A stretch of DNA of 8,764 nt from an uncultured beta proteobacterium (GCA_903944555.1 CAJASG010000106.1:1-8764), one strand, 5' to 3'. Counted from the first letter of the stretch, positions 1-7,004 are shown. Made by a program: numbers and translations. Notes: generated by a model not told the origin, from the sequence alone.

Positions 1-59
1 AGCAACTTCTTTGGGCACTGTCCAAAATTACTCAATGCCGGGTGTGTGGACGGTGTAGA
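1..59. other. Left-edge stretch downstream of queG, no gene seen
   Basis: These bases follow the queG stop codon. A 5-bp inverted repeat (TTTGG at 10-14, CCAAA at 22-26) is present but no T-run follows in the queG direction, so I do not call a terminator. Nothing coding can be supported. Confidence 0.4.
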
Positions 60-1166
60 TTACGCCAGAGCCCACGCCACTTGCTCACGAACCACTTCGC
101 TTTCATGGTCCGAAATGTGACTCAAGGCCATGCGCATGGCTGTGACAGCATCAGCCGACTCACTACCACCACGCAGCGCATTGCCCATGGCCAAGGCAAT
201 ATTGCGCAGCCAGCGTGCATGGCCGATGCGCCGTATCGGGCCGCCCTCGGTGCGCTGCAAAAACTCCGCCTCGGTCCAGCCCAGCAAGCGCACCAAATCC
301 TGCCCACTCAAGCCTTTGCGGGCATCGAAGTCGGGCAAGGTGCTGGTGGTGGCGAACTTGTTCCAGGGGCACACCAGTTGGCAGTCGTCGCAGCCGTAAA
401 TGCGGTTACCCACCAGTGGGCGCAGCTCCATCGGAATCGGCCCGGCATGTTCGATGGTGAGGTAAGAGATGCAACGGCGCGCGTCCAGCCGACCTGGCCC
501 CACAATGGCCTGCGTCGGGCACACGGTGATGCATGCACTGCACGAACCGCAGTGCTCCTGCACCGGGGCACTTTCGGGCAGCGCCACATCCAGATAGATC
601 TCGCCCAGAAAAAACATGGAGCCCGCGTCCCGGTTGATCAGCAAGGTGTGCTTGCCGCGCCACCCCTGCCCGCTGCGTGCGGCCAGCTCGGCCTCCAGCA
701 CCGGCGCCGAGTCCGTGAACACGCGGTGGCCAAACGGCCCCAAATGTTCTGCAATGCGATCGCTGAGTTTTTGAAGGCGGCTACGCAAGACCTTGTGGTA
801 ATCCCGCCCCCGTGCATAGACCGACACAATGCCCTCAGCAGGCCGCTGCAAGCGCGCCCACTCGACGGCTTGCCAGTCTGCGGGCGTGTTGCGCGGCAGG
901 TAGTCCATGCGCGCCGTGAGCACGCTCAAGGTGCCGGGCACCAACTCCGATGGGCGGGCTCTTTTGAGTCCGTGGCTGGCCATGTAAGCCATGTCGCCAT
1001 GGAATCCTTGCGCCAGCCAAGCCAGTAAACCGGGCTCGGCAGAGATAAGATTCACACCGGCCACGCCAATTTGGGAGAATCCCAGTTCCCGGGCCCATGC
1101 CTGTATTTCACAAACCAATTGGTTGCTATCGAATTGAGTGCTATGTTGAGTGGTAATGATCGTCAC
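60..1166 (-). CDS. queG: Epoxyqueuosine reductase QueG
   Basis: QueG reduces epoxyqueuosine to queuosine at the wobble position (34) of GUN-anticodon tRNAs in the cytoplasm. It uses a cobalamin cofactor and two 4Fe-4S clusters. From the GTG at 1164-1166 the protein has 368 residues, a normal family length. The N-terminal domain holds the YARGRDYHKVL motif (residues 117-127), with D122 as the expected catalytic Asp. The ferredoxin-like part has C206, C209, C212, C216 followed by P, then C232 in the CISYLTIE motif, then C259, C262, C266 in CDDCQLVCPWNK. The C-terminal ~60 residues look like the HEAT-like tail (RRIGHARWLRNIALAMGNAL). The frame stays open further upstream, but that extension would run through tsaE on the other strand and is not family-like. 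GTG fits the conserved start (EIQAWARELGFSQIG near residue 20). The only purine-rich tract (AGGGG) abuts the GTG, so the exact start is uncertain. The function is secure. Confidence 0.95.
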   Translation of the reverse strand: MTIITTQHSTQFDSNQLVCEIQAWARELGFSQIGVAGVNLISAEPGLLAWLAQGFHGDMAYMASHGLKRARPSELVPGTLSVLTARMDYLPRNTPADWQAVEWARLQRPAEGIVSVYARGRDYHKVLRSRLQKLSDRIAEHLGPFGHRVFTDSAPVLEAELAARSGQGWRGKHTLLINRDAGSMFFLGEIYLDVALPESAPVQEHCGSCSACITVCPTQAIVGPGRLDARRCISYLTIEHAGPIPMELRPLVGNRIYGCDDCQLVCPWNKFATTSTLPDFDARKGLSGQDLVRLLGWTEAEFLQRTEGGPIRRIGHARWLRNIALAMGNALRGGSESADAVTAMRMALSHISDHESEVVREQVAWALA

Positions 1167-1181
1167 CCCCCTATTGTAGAA

Positions 1182-1703
1182 ATGACAGCAAAAAAGCCCG
1201 TGCACAGCGCACTTGCCAGCCTGGTCTGGCCGGATGAGCTGGCCACACAGTTGTTCGCCAGCCGCTTGGCAGCGCAGGCGGAAATCGGCCATGCTTTTAT
1301 TGCCTTGCATGGCAACCTGGGCGCTGGCAAAACGACACTGGTGCGCCACCTGCTGCACGCCCTGGGCGTGCAGGGCCGCATCAAGAGCCCGACCTACGCG
1401 GTGGTGGAGCCCTATGAGTTGCCTGAACAGAACCGGCCCGCACTGAACATCTGGCATTTCGACTTTTACCGCTTCAGCGACCCGCGCGAATGGGAAGACG
1501 CGGGCTTCCGGGACATCTTTTCCAGCCCCGGCCTCAAAATTGCGGAATGGCCCGAGAAGGCTGCCGACGTGCTGCCTACCGCAGATTTGGATATCTGCAT
1601 TGACACGGCTCCAGACGCGTCGCGCCAGGTCACGCTGTCTGCCCACACCGCCACCGGCGTGGCTCTGCTGCAAGGCAGCACCTCCTTGGGAGTCGGCGCT
1701 TGA
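1182..1703 (+). CDS. tsaE: tRNA t6A37 biosynthesis ATPase TsaE
   Basis: TsaE is the small ATPase that works with TsaB and TsaD in threonylcarbamoyl-adenosine (t6A) formation at position 37 of ANN-decoding tRNAs. From the ATG at 1182 it has 173 residues, close to the usual 150-170. The Walker A loop is GNLGAGKTT (residues 44-52). Then come SPTYAVVEPY (69-78), HFDFYRFSDP (92-101) and AEWPEK (121-126), all in the expected family order. In-frame ATGs also exist at 1143 and 1071, but they would overlap the 5' end of queG and add residues the family lacks. The gene faces queG head to head and overlaps amiC at the 3' end (TTGA), so amiC translation is probably coupled to it. The last ~20 residues (TATGVALLQGSTSLGVGA) look like a non-conserved tail. 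No clear Shine-Dalgarno sequence precedes the ATG. Confidence 0.94.
   Translation: MTAKKPVHSALASLVWPDELATQLFASRLAAQAEIGHAFIALHGNLGAGKTTLVRHLLHALGVQGRIKSPTYAVVEPYELPEQNRPALNIWHFDFYRFSDPREWEDAGFRDIFSSPGLKIAEWPEKAADVLPTADLDICIDTAPDASRQVTLSAHTATGVALLQGSTSLGVGA
1688..1702 (+). promoter_or_regulatory. Shine-Dalgarno and TTG start of amiC inside tsaE
   Basis: GGGAG at 1688-1692 lies 7 nt before a TTG at 1700-1702, which overlaps the tsaE stop TGA (1701-1703). The spacing is ideal, and TTG is the first possible start in the amiC frame, so it fixes the amiC start. A perfect 6-bp inverted repeat (TGCTGC at 1666-1671 and GCAGCA at 1675-1680, 3-nt loop) lies just upstream in the tsaE coding sequence. 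Confidence 0.75.
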
Positions 1704-3052
1704 GGCGGCGCACCCTGCTCAACACCGGCGGGGCCCTGGTTTTGACGCTCGGCCTGCCGCACTTGGCGCGTGGTGCCACCATCGTGACCGTACGGGTGTG
1801 GCCCGCACCGGAGTATTCACGCGTCACCATCGAGTCCGATGCTGAGCTGCGCGCCACCAAGACTTTCGTGCCCAGCCCACCGCGACTGGCGGTCGACATT
1901 GAAGGCATCACGCTCAACCCGGCCCTCAAGGAGCTGGTGGCCAAGGTCAAGGCCGACGACCCCAACATTGCCGGCATTCGCGTCGGGCAGTTTTCTCCCA
2001 CCGTGGTGCGCCTGGTGGTGGACCTGAAACACCCGATTCGGCCCCAGGTGTTCACCCTGACGCCCGTGGCGGCCTACCAGCACCGGCTGGTGTTTGATCT
2101 GTACCCGGAGGTTGAGGCCGATCCACTCGAAGCGCTGATCGCCGAACGCCTATTGGCAAGCCCCGCCGATCCACTGGGCGAGCTGATTGCCCAGCAAACC
2201 AGGAAGCCCGCTGACAAACCAGCGTCACCGGCACAAAATGCTATCAAATCAGTAGCTGGTAGCGCAGGTTCTACGGGGGCTACAGGCACAAATGATATAA
2301 AAAAACCAGTATCCGCCGCCCCTGGCACAGAACGCCTGATCATCATCGCCCTGGACCCCGGCCATGGCGGTGAAGACCCCGGCGCAGTCGGACCGGGTGG
2401 CACCCGCGAGAAAGATGTTGTGCTGCGCCTGGCCCACCTGCTGCGCGAGCGTATCAACGGGGCCCAGGTCAACGGCAACACCATGCGCGCCTACCTGACC
2501 CGCGATGCGGATTTTTTTGTGCCACTGCACCTGCGGGTACAAAAAGCCCGCCGCGTCCAGGCCGACCTGTTCATCAGCATCCATGCAGACGCATTCTTCA
2601 CACCGCAACCCCAGGGCGCCAGTGTGTTTGCCTTGAGCCAGGGCGGTGCCTCCAGCAGTGCTGCGCGCTGGATGGCGGCCAAAGAGAACAAGGCCGATTT
2701 GATTGGCGGCCTCAACGTCAAAGCCAAAGACGCCACCGTGCAGCGCGCGCTCCTGGACATGAGCACCACAGCGCAGATCAACGACAGCCTCAAATTGGGC
2801 AAAAACCTGCTCGGCGAGATTGGCCGGGTCGGCAAGCTGCACAAGGCCAAAGTAGAGCAAGCCAGCTTTGCTGTGCTCAAAGCGCCCGACATTCCCAGCG
2901 TGTTGGTCGAGGCTGCCTTCATCAGCAACCCCAGTGAAGAGGTCAAACTCAACAGCGAGGAATACCAGAACACCTTGGCCGACGCGCTGATGCGCGGCAT
3001 TGAGATCTACTTTTCCAAGAACCCACCGCTGGCGCGCAGTCGCAGCGTTTAG
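1700..3052 (+). CDS. amiC: N-acetylmuramoyl-L-alanine amidase AmiC (AMIN + Amidase_3)
   Basis: This is a zinc-dependent exported amidase that cleaves the bond between N-acetylmuramic acid and the peptide stem, as in daughter-cell separation. The protein has 450 residues. The N-terminus MRRRTLLNTGGALVLTLGLPH has twin arginines before a hydrophobic stretch and fits a Tat-type signal, as known for E. coli AmiC, with probable cleavage near residue 25. Residues ~27-135 form an AMIN domain (VTVRVWPAPEYSRVTIESD; VRLVVDLK). A flexible Ala/Gly/Ser/Pro linker spans ~165-208. The Amidase_3 catalytic domain spans ~212-440, with zinc ligands and catalytic residues H222 (DPGHGGEDPGA), E237 (GTREKDVV), H295 (SIHADAF) and E404 (VLVEAAFISNP). 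All key residues are present. It starts at a TTG overlapping the tsaE stop and ends with its stop overlapping the stop of the convergent ABC transporter gene. Part of the linker (~179-202) is encoded by a repeat-like element. Confidence 0.93.
   Translation: MRRRTLLNTGGALVLTLGLPHLARGATIVTVRVWPAPEYSRVTIESDAELRATKTFVPSPPRLAVDIEGITLNPALKELVAKVKADDPNIAGIRVGQFSPTVVRLVVDLKHPIRPQVFTLTPVAAYQHRLVFDLYPEVEADPLEALIAERLLASPADPLGELIAQQTRKPADKPASPAQNAIKSVAGSAGSTGATGTNDIKKPVSAAPGTERLIIIALDPGHGGEDPGAVGPGGTREKDVVLRLAHLLRERINGAQVNGNTMRAYLTRDADFFVPLHLRVQKARRVQADLFISIHADAFFTPQPQGASVFALSQGGASSSAARWMAAKENKADLIGGLNVKAKDATVQRALLDMSTTAQINDSLKLGKNLLGEIGRVGKLHKAKVEQASFAVLKAPDIPSVLVEAAFISNPSEEVKLNSEEYQNTLADALMRGIEIYFSKNPPLARSRSV
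2235..2306 (+). repeat. Short dispersed-repeat-like element inside the amiC linker
   Basis: A ~70-nt AT-richer stretch begins AAAATGCTATCAAATC and ends CACAAATGATATAAAAAA. In between lie GTAGC (2259-2263) and GCTAC (2279-2283) as an inverted repeat. It resembles a small non-coding repeat I recall from Comamonadaceae genomes (GCTAT-AAAT-AGTAGCTGCTAGCGC, then a short loop, then a GCTA-AGGC arm). Here it is read through in frame and encodes linker residues ~179-202 of AmiC (QNAIKSVAGSAG then STGATGTNDIKK). The composition change against the surrounding GC-rich coding sequence is visible by eye. The family match is from memory and the exact ends are approximate. Confidence 0.55.
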
Positions 3053-4791
3053 GGTCGGTCGCTCGCCAGGTGTAGCGTCCAGCTGCCGTCACCGGCCAGG
3101 TTCAGTACCTGGTGGTGGTGCTTGAGAATGGTGATGTGGTGGCTGACGCTGATAGGAGTGATCGACAGCCCGGCCAGTTGGGCGTACAACAGCTCTTCGT
3201 TGGCCACATCCAGCGCGCTGGTCGCCTCGTCCAGCAACAGGTAACGCGGTTTGGAGAGCAAGGCCCGGGCGAAGGCCAGGCGCTGCTGTTCACCGACCGA
3301 CAACACCTTGGCCCAGTCCAATTCCGCGGAAAGACCGCCAAAACGCTGTGCCAGCGTCGGCAAGTTCACCCGCTCCAGCCACTGCAGCAGCTCTTCGTCC
3401 GAAATATGGCGCTCCGTTTGGGGGTAGGTCAGCTGGCAACGCAGGTTCCCCAGCGGCAGGTAGGGCTGCTGGGGCAGGAACAACATGTCCACCCCGGTCG
3501 GCCGAATCACCGTGCCCGCACCCGTATTCCACAGCCCGGCAATCACCCGCAACAGCGAACTCTTGCCGGAGCCGCTGGCCCCCACGATCAGCAAGCCCTC
3601 ACCCGGGTTGACCGCCAGCGAGACGTCCTGAACCAGCAGATGTTCGCGGTTGGGCGTGCGCACGGTCAAGCGCTCCAGGGCGAGTCCAAAGCCCGGCAGG
3701 GTGTGAATCCGGGTGTCATCGTCGCTGGCAGGCGGGTTGTCCTCATCCCCCAGAACTTGCGAGAAGGCATGCAGCCGGTCGACACCGGCAGAAAAGCGGC
3801 TCAGACCCTCGAAGTGGTCAACAATCACGGTCAGGGCACTCAAAATGGCCGCGAAGGCCCCCGCAGCCTGGATGGCCCGCCCGACCTCCAGCTCACCCGA
3901 GAGAACGTCGTTGGCAATGATCACCGTGGGCAGCACGATGGTCAGAAACCTGTGGGCGTACTGGAACAGGTTGAGCTTGAACTGCCAGCGCAGCACTTGC
4001 CGGTAGTTGGCGTAGGCCGCCGCAAAAACACGTTGCAGCGCCGACATCTCCCGCGCCTCACCATCGTGAAAGGCGATCGGTTCGGCATGTTCGCGCACCC
4101 GCACCAGGCCAAAGCGAAAGTCGGCCTCGCGCTGCAACTGGCGAAAGTTCAAACCGATCAACTGTTTGCCAAATACCGCGGCCGTGAAGAAGGTGCTGAA
4201 CACCGCATAGGCGATCAGGAAATACACCAAACTCTGTGAAATAGTCCACAGCACACTGGCAAAGGCGACCAGATCGATCACCGAACCCAGCACGATCATC
4301 GAAAAATACAGCGACTGCTGGGAAAAGCTGTTGATGTCTTCGGCGATGCGCTGGTCGGGGTTGTCAATGCCGCGGGTGTTGAGCCGGTAATAGGCGCGCT
4401 GCTGGAAATATCGCGCCAAAAAACTGTCGGTCAACCAGCGGCGCCAGCGCAAGCCCAGTGTGTCGCGCACGTAGTAGTACAGCGCATACAGCGGCACTGC
4501 CGCCACGAGGATGGCCGTGTAACGCCAGATGGAAGCCCAGAAACGATCGGCATCCCCCGCCGCCAGGGCCGATGTGAACTCACCCGTTTCATGGTTGAAC
4601 AGCACGCTGAAAGCGGTTTGCCCTAGCAGCAGCAACACCAGCAGGGCCAGCATGCCCCGGGCGCGCCAACGCTCATCTGAGACCCAGTAAGGCTGCGCGA
4701 TGGTGGTAAAGCGCCGCCACAGGCGAACATTGAAACCGGGGATCGAGTCTTTTGTCATAGGTGCATCGTCGCACGGGCGCCCATTTTTCAT
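3049..4791 (-). CDS. ABC transporter, fused permease/ATPase (YddA/SbmA-BacA-like)
   Basis: This is a half-size exporter-fold transporter of the ABC_membrane_2 (SbmA/BacA, ABCD-type) group, with 580 residues. The membrane domain covers ~45-330, with hydrophobic segments near 46-66, 90-108, 163-183, 187-207, 283-298 and 306-325. It includes the motif NPDQRIAEDI (144-153), typical of this group. The ATPase domain has Walker A GASGSGKSS (404-412), Q-loop LPQQPYLPLGNLR (439-451), signature LSVGEQQRLAFARAL (497-511), Walker B YLLLDEATSALD (517-528) and H-loop H551. It should sit in the inner membrane as a homodimer. The substrate cannot be read from sequence; relatives move peptides, cobalamin or other large solutes. 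The start at 4791 is preceded by GGAG 10 nt upstream. The alternative ATG at 4758 (MTKDSIPGF) matches where homologues usually begin but lacks a visible Shine-Dalgarno sequence. It is convergent with amiC (overlapping stops) and divergent from the acyltransferase gene. Confidence 0.88.
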   Translation of the reverse strand: MKNGRPCDDAPMTKDSIPGFNVRLWRRFTTIAQPYWVSDERWRARGMLALLVLLLLGQTAFSVLFNHETGEFTSALAAGDADRFWASIWRYTAILVAAVPLYALYYYVRDTLGLRWRRWLTDSFLARYFQQRAYYRLNTRGIDNPDQRIAEDINSFSQQSLYFSMIVLGSVIDLVAFASVLWTISQSLVYFLIAYAVFSTFFTAAVFGKQLIGLNFRQLQREADFRFGLVRVREHAEPIAFHDGEAREMSALQRVFAAAYANYRQVLRWQFKLNLFQYAHRFLTIVLPTVIIANDVLSGELEVGRAIQAAGAFAAILSALTVIVDHFEGLSRFSAGVDRLHAFSQVLGDEDNPPASDDDTRIHTLPGFGLALERLTVRTPNREHLLVQDVSLAVNPGEGLLIVGASGSGKSSLLRVIAGLWNTGAGTVIRPTGVDMLFLPQQPYLPLGNLRCQLTYPQTERHISDEELLQWLERVNLPTLAQRFGGLSAELDWAKVLSVGEQQRLAFARALLSKPRYLLLDEATSALDVANEELLYAQLAGLSITPISVSHHITILKHHHQVLNLAGDGSWTLHLASDRP

Positions 4792-4859
4792 GTGCCAACC
4801 ACTCCATTGCGTTGCGGTTTATCAAGCGTGCGGCCGAGCCAGGGCTGAAGATAAGGGCC

Positions 4860-6002
4860 ATGAGGTCCTCTACCGGTGCCCACTTTATTGCATTGGACCA
4901 TGTACGGGCCTTGGCGGCCTTTGTGGTGTTCGCCTGGCACTTTACCCACTCGTCCAATGGTTACCCCGTGCCCTTTGACGGGGCTCCGTCACTGTTCCCG
5001 CTGGCGTTGCTGGATGAGGGGCACACGGGTGTCGCACTGTTCATGACCCTAAGCGGCTACCTGTTCGCCAAACTGCTGGACGGCAAATCCATTTCCTACC
5101 CCGCATTTTTGTGGAACCGGGTATTGCGGCTTTTCCCACTGCTGGCGCTGGTGATACTGGCCGTCGGCATCAAGACCTACGTGGTTGGTGGCGACCTGGT
5201 CGCCTATGCCGACTCCATCGCCAAGGGCACGGTATTGCCGACACTCCCCAATGGCGGATGGTCCATAACTGTGGAGTTCCATTACTACCTGATTCTTCCC
5301 CTCCTGCTTTGGATGCTGAGAAGGTCAAAGGTTCTGCCGATCTCCATCGTCCTGGCGGCCATCGCGCTGCGGCTTTTTCTGCACAACGAGAGGGGCGAAA
5401 TCCAATCCCTCGCGTACTGGACCATTGTGGGCCGCATCGACCAGTTTGTAATGGGCATGCTGGCCTACCAGTTTCGTTCACGCATCGCGCACCGCCATGT
5501 GGCAGTTGCCGCGACGTTGATCGGTTTCAGCCTGCTGTATTGGTATTTCGACCGCCAAGGGGGCTTCTACCAGTACCGGGGGTATCCATCACCAAGCATG
5601 CTGTGGGTGCTGCTGCCAACCCTGGAAGGGCTCGCCTACGCGACGGGCATCGCTTGGTATGAAAGCTCCTTCGCCCACTCCACGTCCGGCGCGTCCGCGT
5701 TCGTCGGGCGCATCGGCGAGTATTCCTACTCCATCTACTTACTGCACTTTTTCATCGTATTCCGCGCAGCCAAGTTTGTGCACGAGCGGGTCATGGATTT
5801 GTCCAACTTCTACGTGGCCTGCCTCTGGTCCATCGTGTTCTTTCTCGTGATGGTGCCTGTCGGGCATCTCACTTTTCGGTTCATAGAGGCGCCCTTCCTG
5901 CGGCTAAGAAGACGCTACACCGGCCTAGAAAACAGGAACACCACCGCACCACGGAGCGGTGCACTGGCGCCTTGCATTCCAGACGCCAGGCAAGATCACT
6001 GA
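4860..6002 (+). CDS. Acyltransferase_3 family membrane protein (OafA/YrhL-like)
   Basis: This is an integral inner-membrane acyltransferase of the family that O-acetylates LPS O-antigen, exopolysaccharide, peptidoglycan or other glycans. The acceptor is unknown here. From the ATG at 4860 it has 380 residues. The opening FIALDHVRALAAFVVFAWHF carries the family R-X10-H signature (R16, H27). Then come LSGYLFAKLL (65-73), NRVLRLFPLLAL (86-97), WSITVEFHYYLILPLLL (134-150), GRIGEYSYSIYLLHFF (283-298) and FRFIEAPFLRLR (339-350), with about ten hydrophobic segments. After ~350 there is a short basic hydrophilic tail and no SGNH domain. An in-frame ATG at 4761 would overlap the divergent ABC transporter gene and add a non-conserved 33-residue leader. 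AAGGGC just before 4860 supports the internal start, though the spacing is short. There is no glycosyltransferase or polysaccharide cluster beside it, so context does not reveal the target. Confidence 0.88.
   Translation: MRSSTGAHFIALDHVRALAAFVVFAWHFTHSSNGYPVPFDGAPSLFPLALLDEGHTGVALFMTLSGYLFAKLLDGKSISYPAFLWNRVLRLFPLLALVILAVGIKTYVVGGDLVAYADSIAKGTVLPTLPNGGWSITVEFHYYLILPLLLWMLRRSKVLPISIVLAAIALRLFLHNERGEIQSLAYWTIVGRIDQFVMGMLAYQFRSRIAHRHVAVAATLIGFSLLYWYFDRQGGFYQYRGYPSPSMLWVLLPTLEGLAYATGIAWYESSFAHSTSGASAFVGRIGEYSYSIYLLHFFIVFRAAKFVHERVMDLSNFYVACLWSIVFFLVMVPVGHLTFRFIEAPFLRLRRRYTGLENRNTTAPRSGALAPCIPDARQDH
5929..5961 (-). terminator. Weak terminator-like hairpin for the leftward kinase transcript
   Basis: On the minus strand, CACCGC and GCGGTG (5961-5956 and 5947-5942) form a 6-bp GC stem with an 8-nt loop. 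A partly T-rich run (GTGTTCCTGTTTTC) follows. It starts about 50 nt past the kinase stop and lies inside the 3' end of the acyltransferase gene, since only 9 bp separate the two convergent genes. The stem is short and the T-run interrupted, so this is tentative. Confidence 0.3.
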
Positions 6003-6011
6003 TCCAAGGCC

Positions 6012-7004
6012 TCATGCGTAGTCAAACGTCACGCTGGCCACCCGTGCCTGTACCTCACTCCGCGTCGGTGGCACACAGCCCCGGCGCATCACACACAAAC
6101 TGGCGCTGGCAATGGCGTTGGACAGCAACACGTTTGCCTGTGCCTGGGGTACTTCTGAGGAGCCCCAATCGGCCGCAGTCCCCTGCTCCAGCATGGCCAC
6201 GACCAGCCCTGCCAAAAAGCAGTCCCCCGCGCCCACGGTGTCCACCACATCCAACGCAGCGGTTTCGCGTGCGTGGAACATCTGGCCGTGGCGGGTGATA
6301 AGCGTGGCACCCTCGCCACCGCGGGTCAGCGCCAGAAAGTGGGCGCGGCTGTGCTGCAACAAATGGGTGGCGTGCGCAGTCGCATCCGTGCCGGGCAAAT
6401 CCAGACACTCCAGGTCTTCGTCACTGGCCTTGATGACATCGGCAAATTGCAAGGCCGTCAGCACATGCCTGCGGTACAGCTCCAGATTGGGCATAACCGA
6501 CGGGCGCAGGTTGGCGTCAATCACCACGGTGCGTCCAGCTTGGCGCTGGCTTGCAAGCCAGGGCAAATAGGTATCGGCATCGTCCGGCGACAGCGCCAGG
6601 GCACCGGTGCACACCAACGACAACTCCGGCGCCTGGGCGCAGGCCGCAGTCAGTTGTGCGGCACTGGTAGCGCGGTCGGCCACGCCCTCGCGGTAGAACG
6701 AGTAGTCCGGGTGGCCATTGGCATCCACCCCAACCACCGCCAGCGAGGTCACTTGCAGCACGGGGTCGGGGGCGGCCAGGTGCACGCCATCGTCCAGCAA
6801 GCCCGCGGCCAGTTGGCGCCCGAAGCGGTCTTTGGACAGCGGGTTCAGGTACAGGGTTTCCACACCTTGGCGGGCTAACGCCCGGGTCAGGTTGTACACC
6901 GCGCCGCCCAGGCAGGGCTGCAAGCGACCGTCGCTATTGCTGATCAAATCGATCAGCGCTTCCCCTGCTGTGGCCACTTTTGGAGTGAAAATATTTTGCA
7001 ACAT
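6012..7004 (-). CDS. PfkB-family carbohydrate kinase, probable fructokinase
   Basis: This cytoplasmic sugar kinase of the ribokinase/PfkB fold transfers phosphate from ATP to a sugar; fructose is the best guess from context. Counting from the ATG at 7002-7004 it has 330 residues. Family landmarks in order are VATAGEALIDLI (10-21), GGAVYNLTRALARQG (33-47, the GG substrate-side signature), VIDANLRPS (161-169), KASDEDLECL (192-201), LTRGGEGAT (226-234) and DTVGAGDCFLAGLV (255-268), with D261 the catalytic base. A second ATG at 7019 would add MEYPS, but it has no Shine-Dalgarno sequence, whereas GGAA precedes the 7004 start. The gene is divergent from the sugar-binding-protein gene, which suggests shared control and one pathway: import by the ABC system, then phosphorylation. 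Rhizobial fructose (frc) operons also pair such a kinase with FrcBCA, though in the same direction. The exact sugar is inferred. Confidence 0.88.
   Translation of the reverse strand: MLQNIFTPKVATAGEALIDLISNSDGRLQPCLGGAVYNLTRALARQGVETLYLNPLSKDRFGRQLAAGLLDDGVHLAAPDPVLQVTSLAVVGVDANGHPDYSFYREGVADRATSAAQLTAACAQAPELSLVCTGALALSPDDADTYLPWLASQRQAGRTVVIDANLRPSVMPNLELYRRHVLTALQFADVIKASDEDLECLDLPGTDATAHATHLLQHSRAHFLALTRGGEGATLITRHGQMFHARETAALDVVDTVGAGDCFLAGLVVAMLEQGTAADWGSSEVPQAQANVLLSNAIASASLCVMRRGCVPPTRSEVQARVASVTFDYA

Noticed and set aside
42..1028. Plus-strand open frame of 328 residues opposite queG
   Set aside because: It is the antisense shadow of queG, with low-complexity composition (many His/Gln/Arg/Ala) and no recognisable domain.
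1167..1673. Long upstream extension of the queG frame (open to 1673, 537 residues)
   Set aside because: It runs antisense through tsaE, has no family similarity, and would make QueG far longer than its relatives. It is a GC-rich shadow frame.
3112..4239. Plus-strand open frame of 375 residues opposite the ABC transporter gene
   Set aside because: It is antisense to a gene with all ABC motifs intact, is rich in Gln/Arg/Gly with no domain, and is a typical high-GC shadow.
4792..4859. Divergent promoters between the ABC transporter and acyltransferase genes
   Set aside because: I could not find a -35/-10 pair with acceptable spacing on either strand in these 68 bp, so no promoter is called.
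4761..4889. TGAHF repeated in the extended acyltransferase N-terminus (near 4773 and 4872), suggesting a duplicated start
   Set aside because: The nucleotide match is short and patchy, and the first copy lies in the 5' end of the divergent ABC transporter gene; chance is enough.
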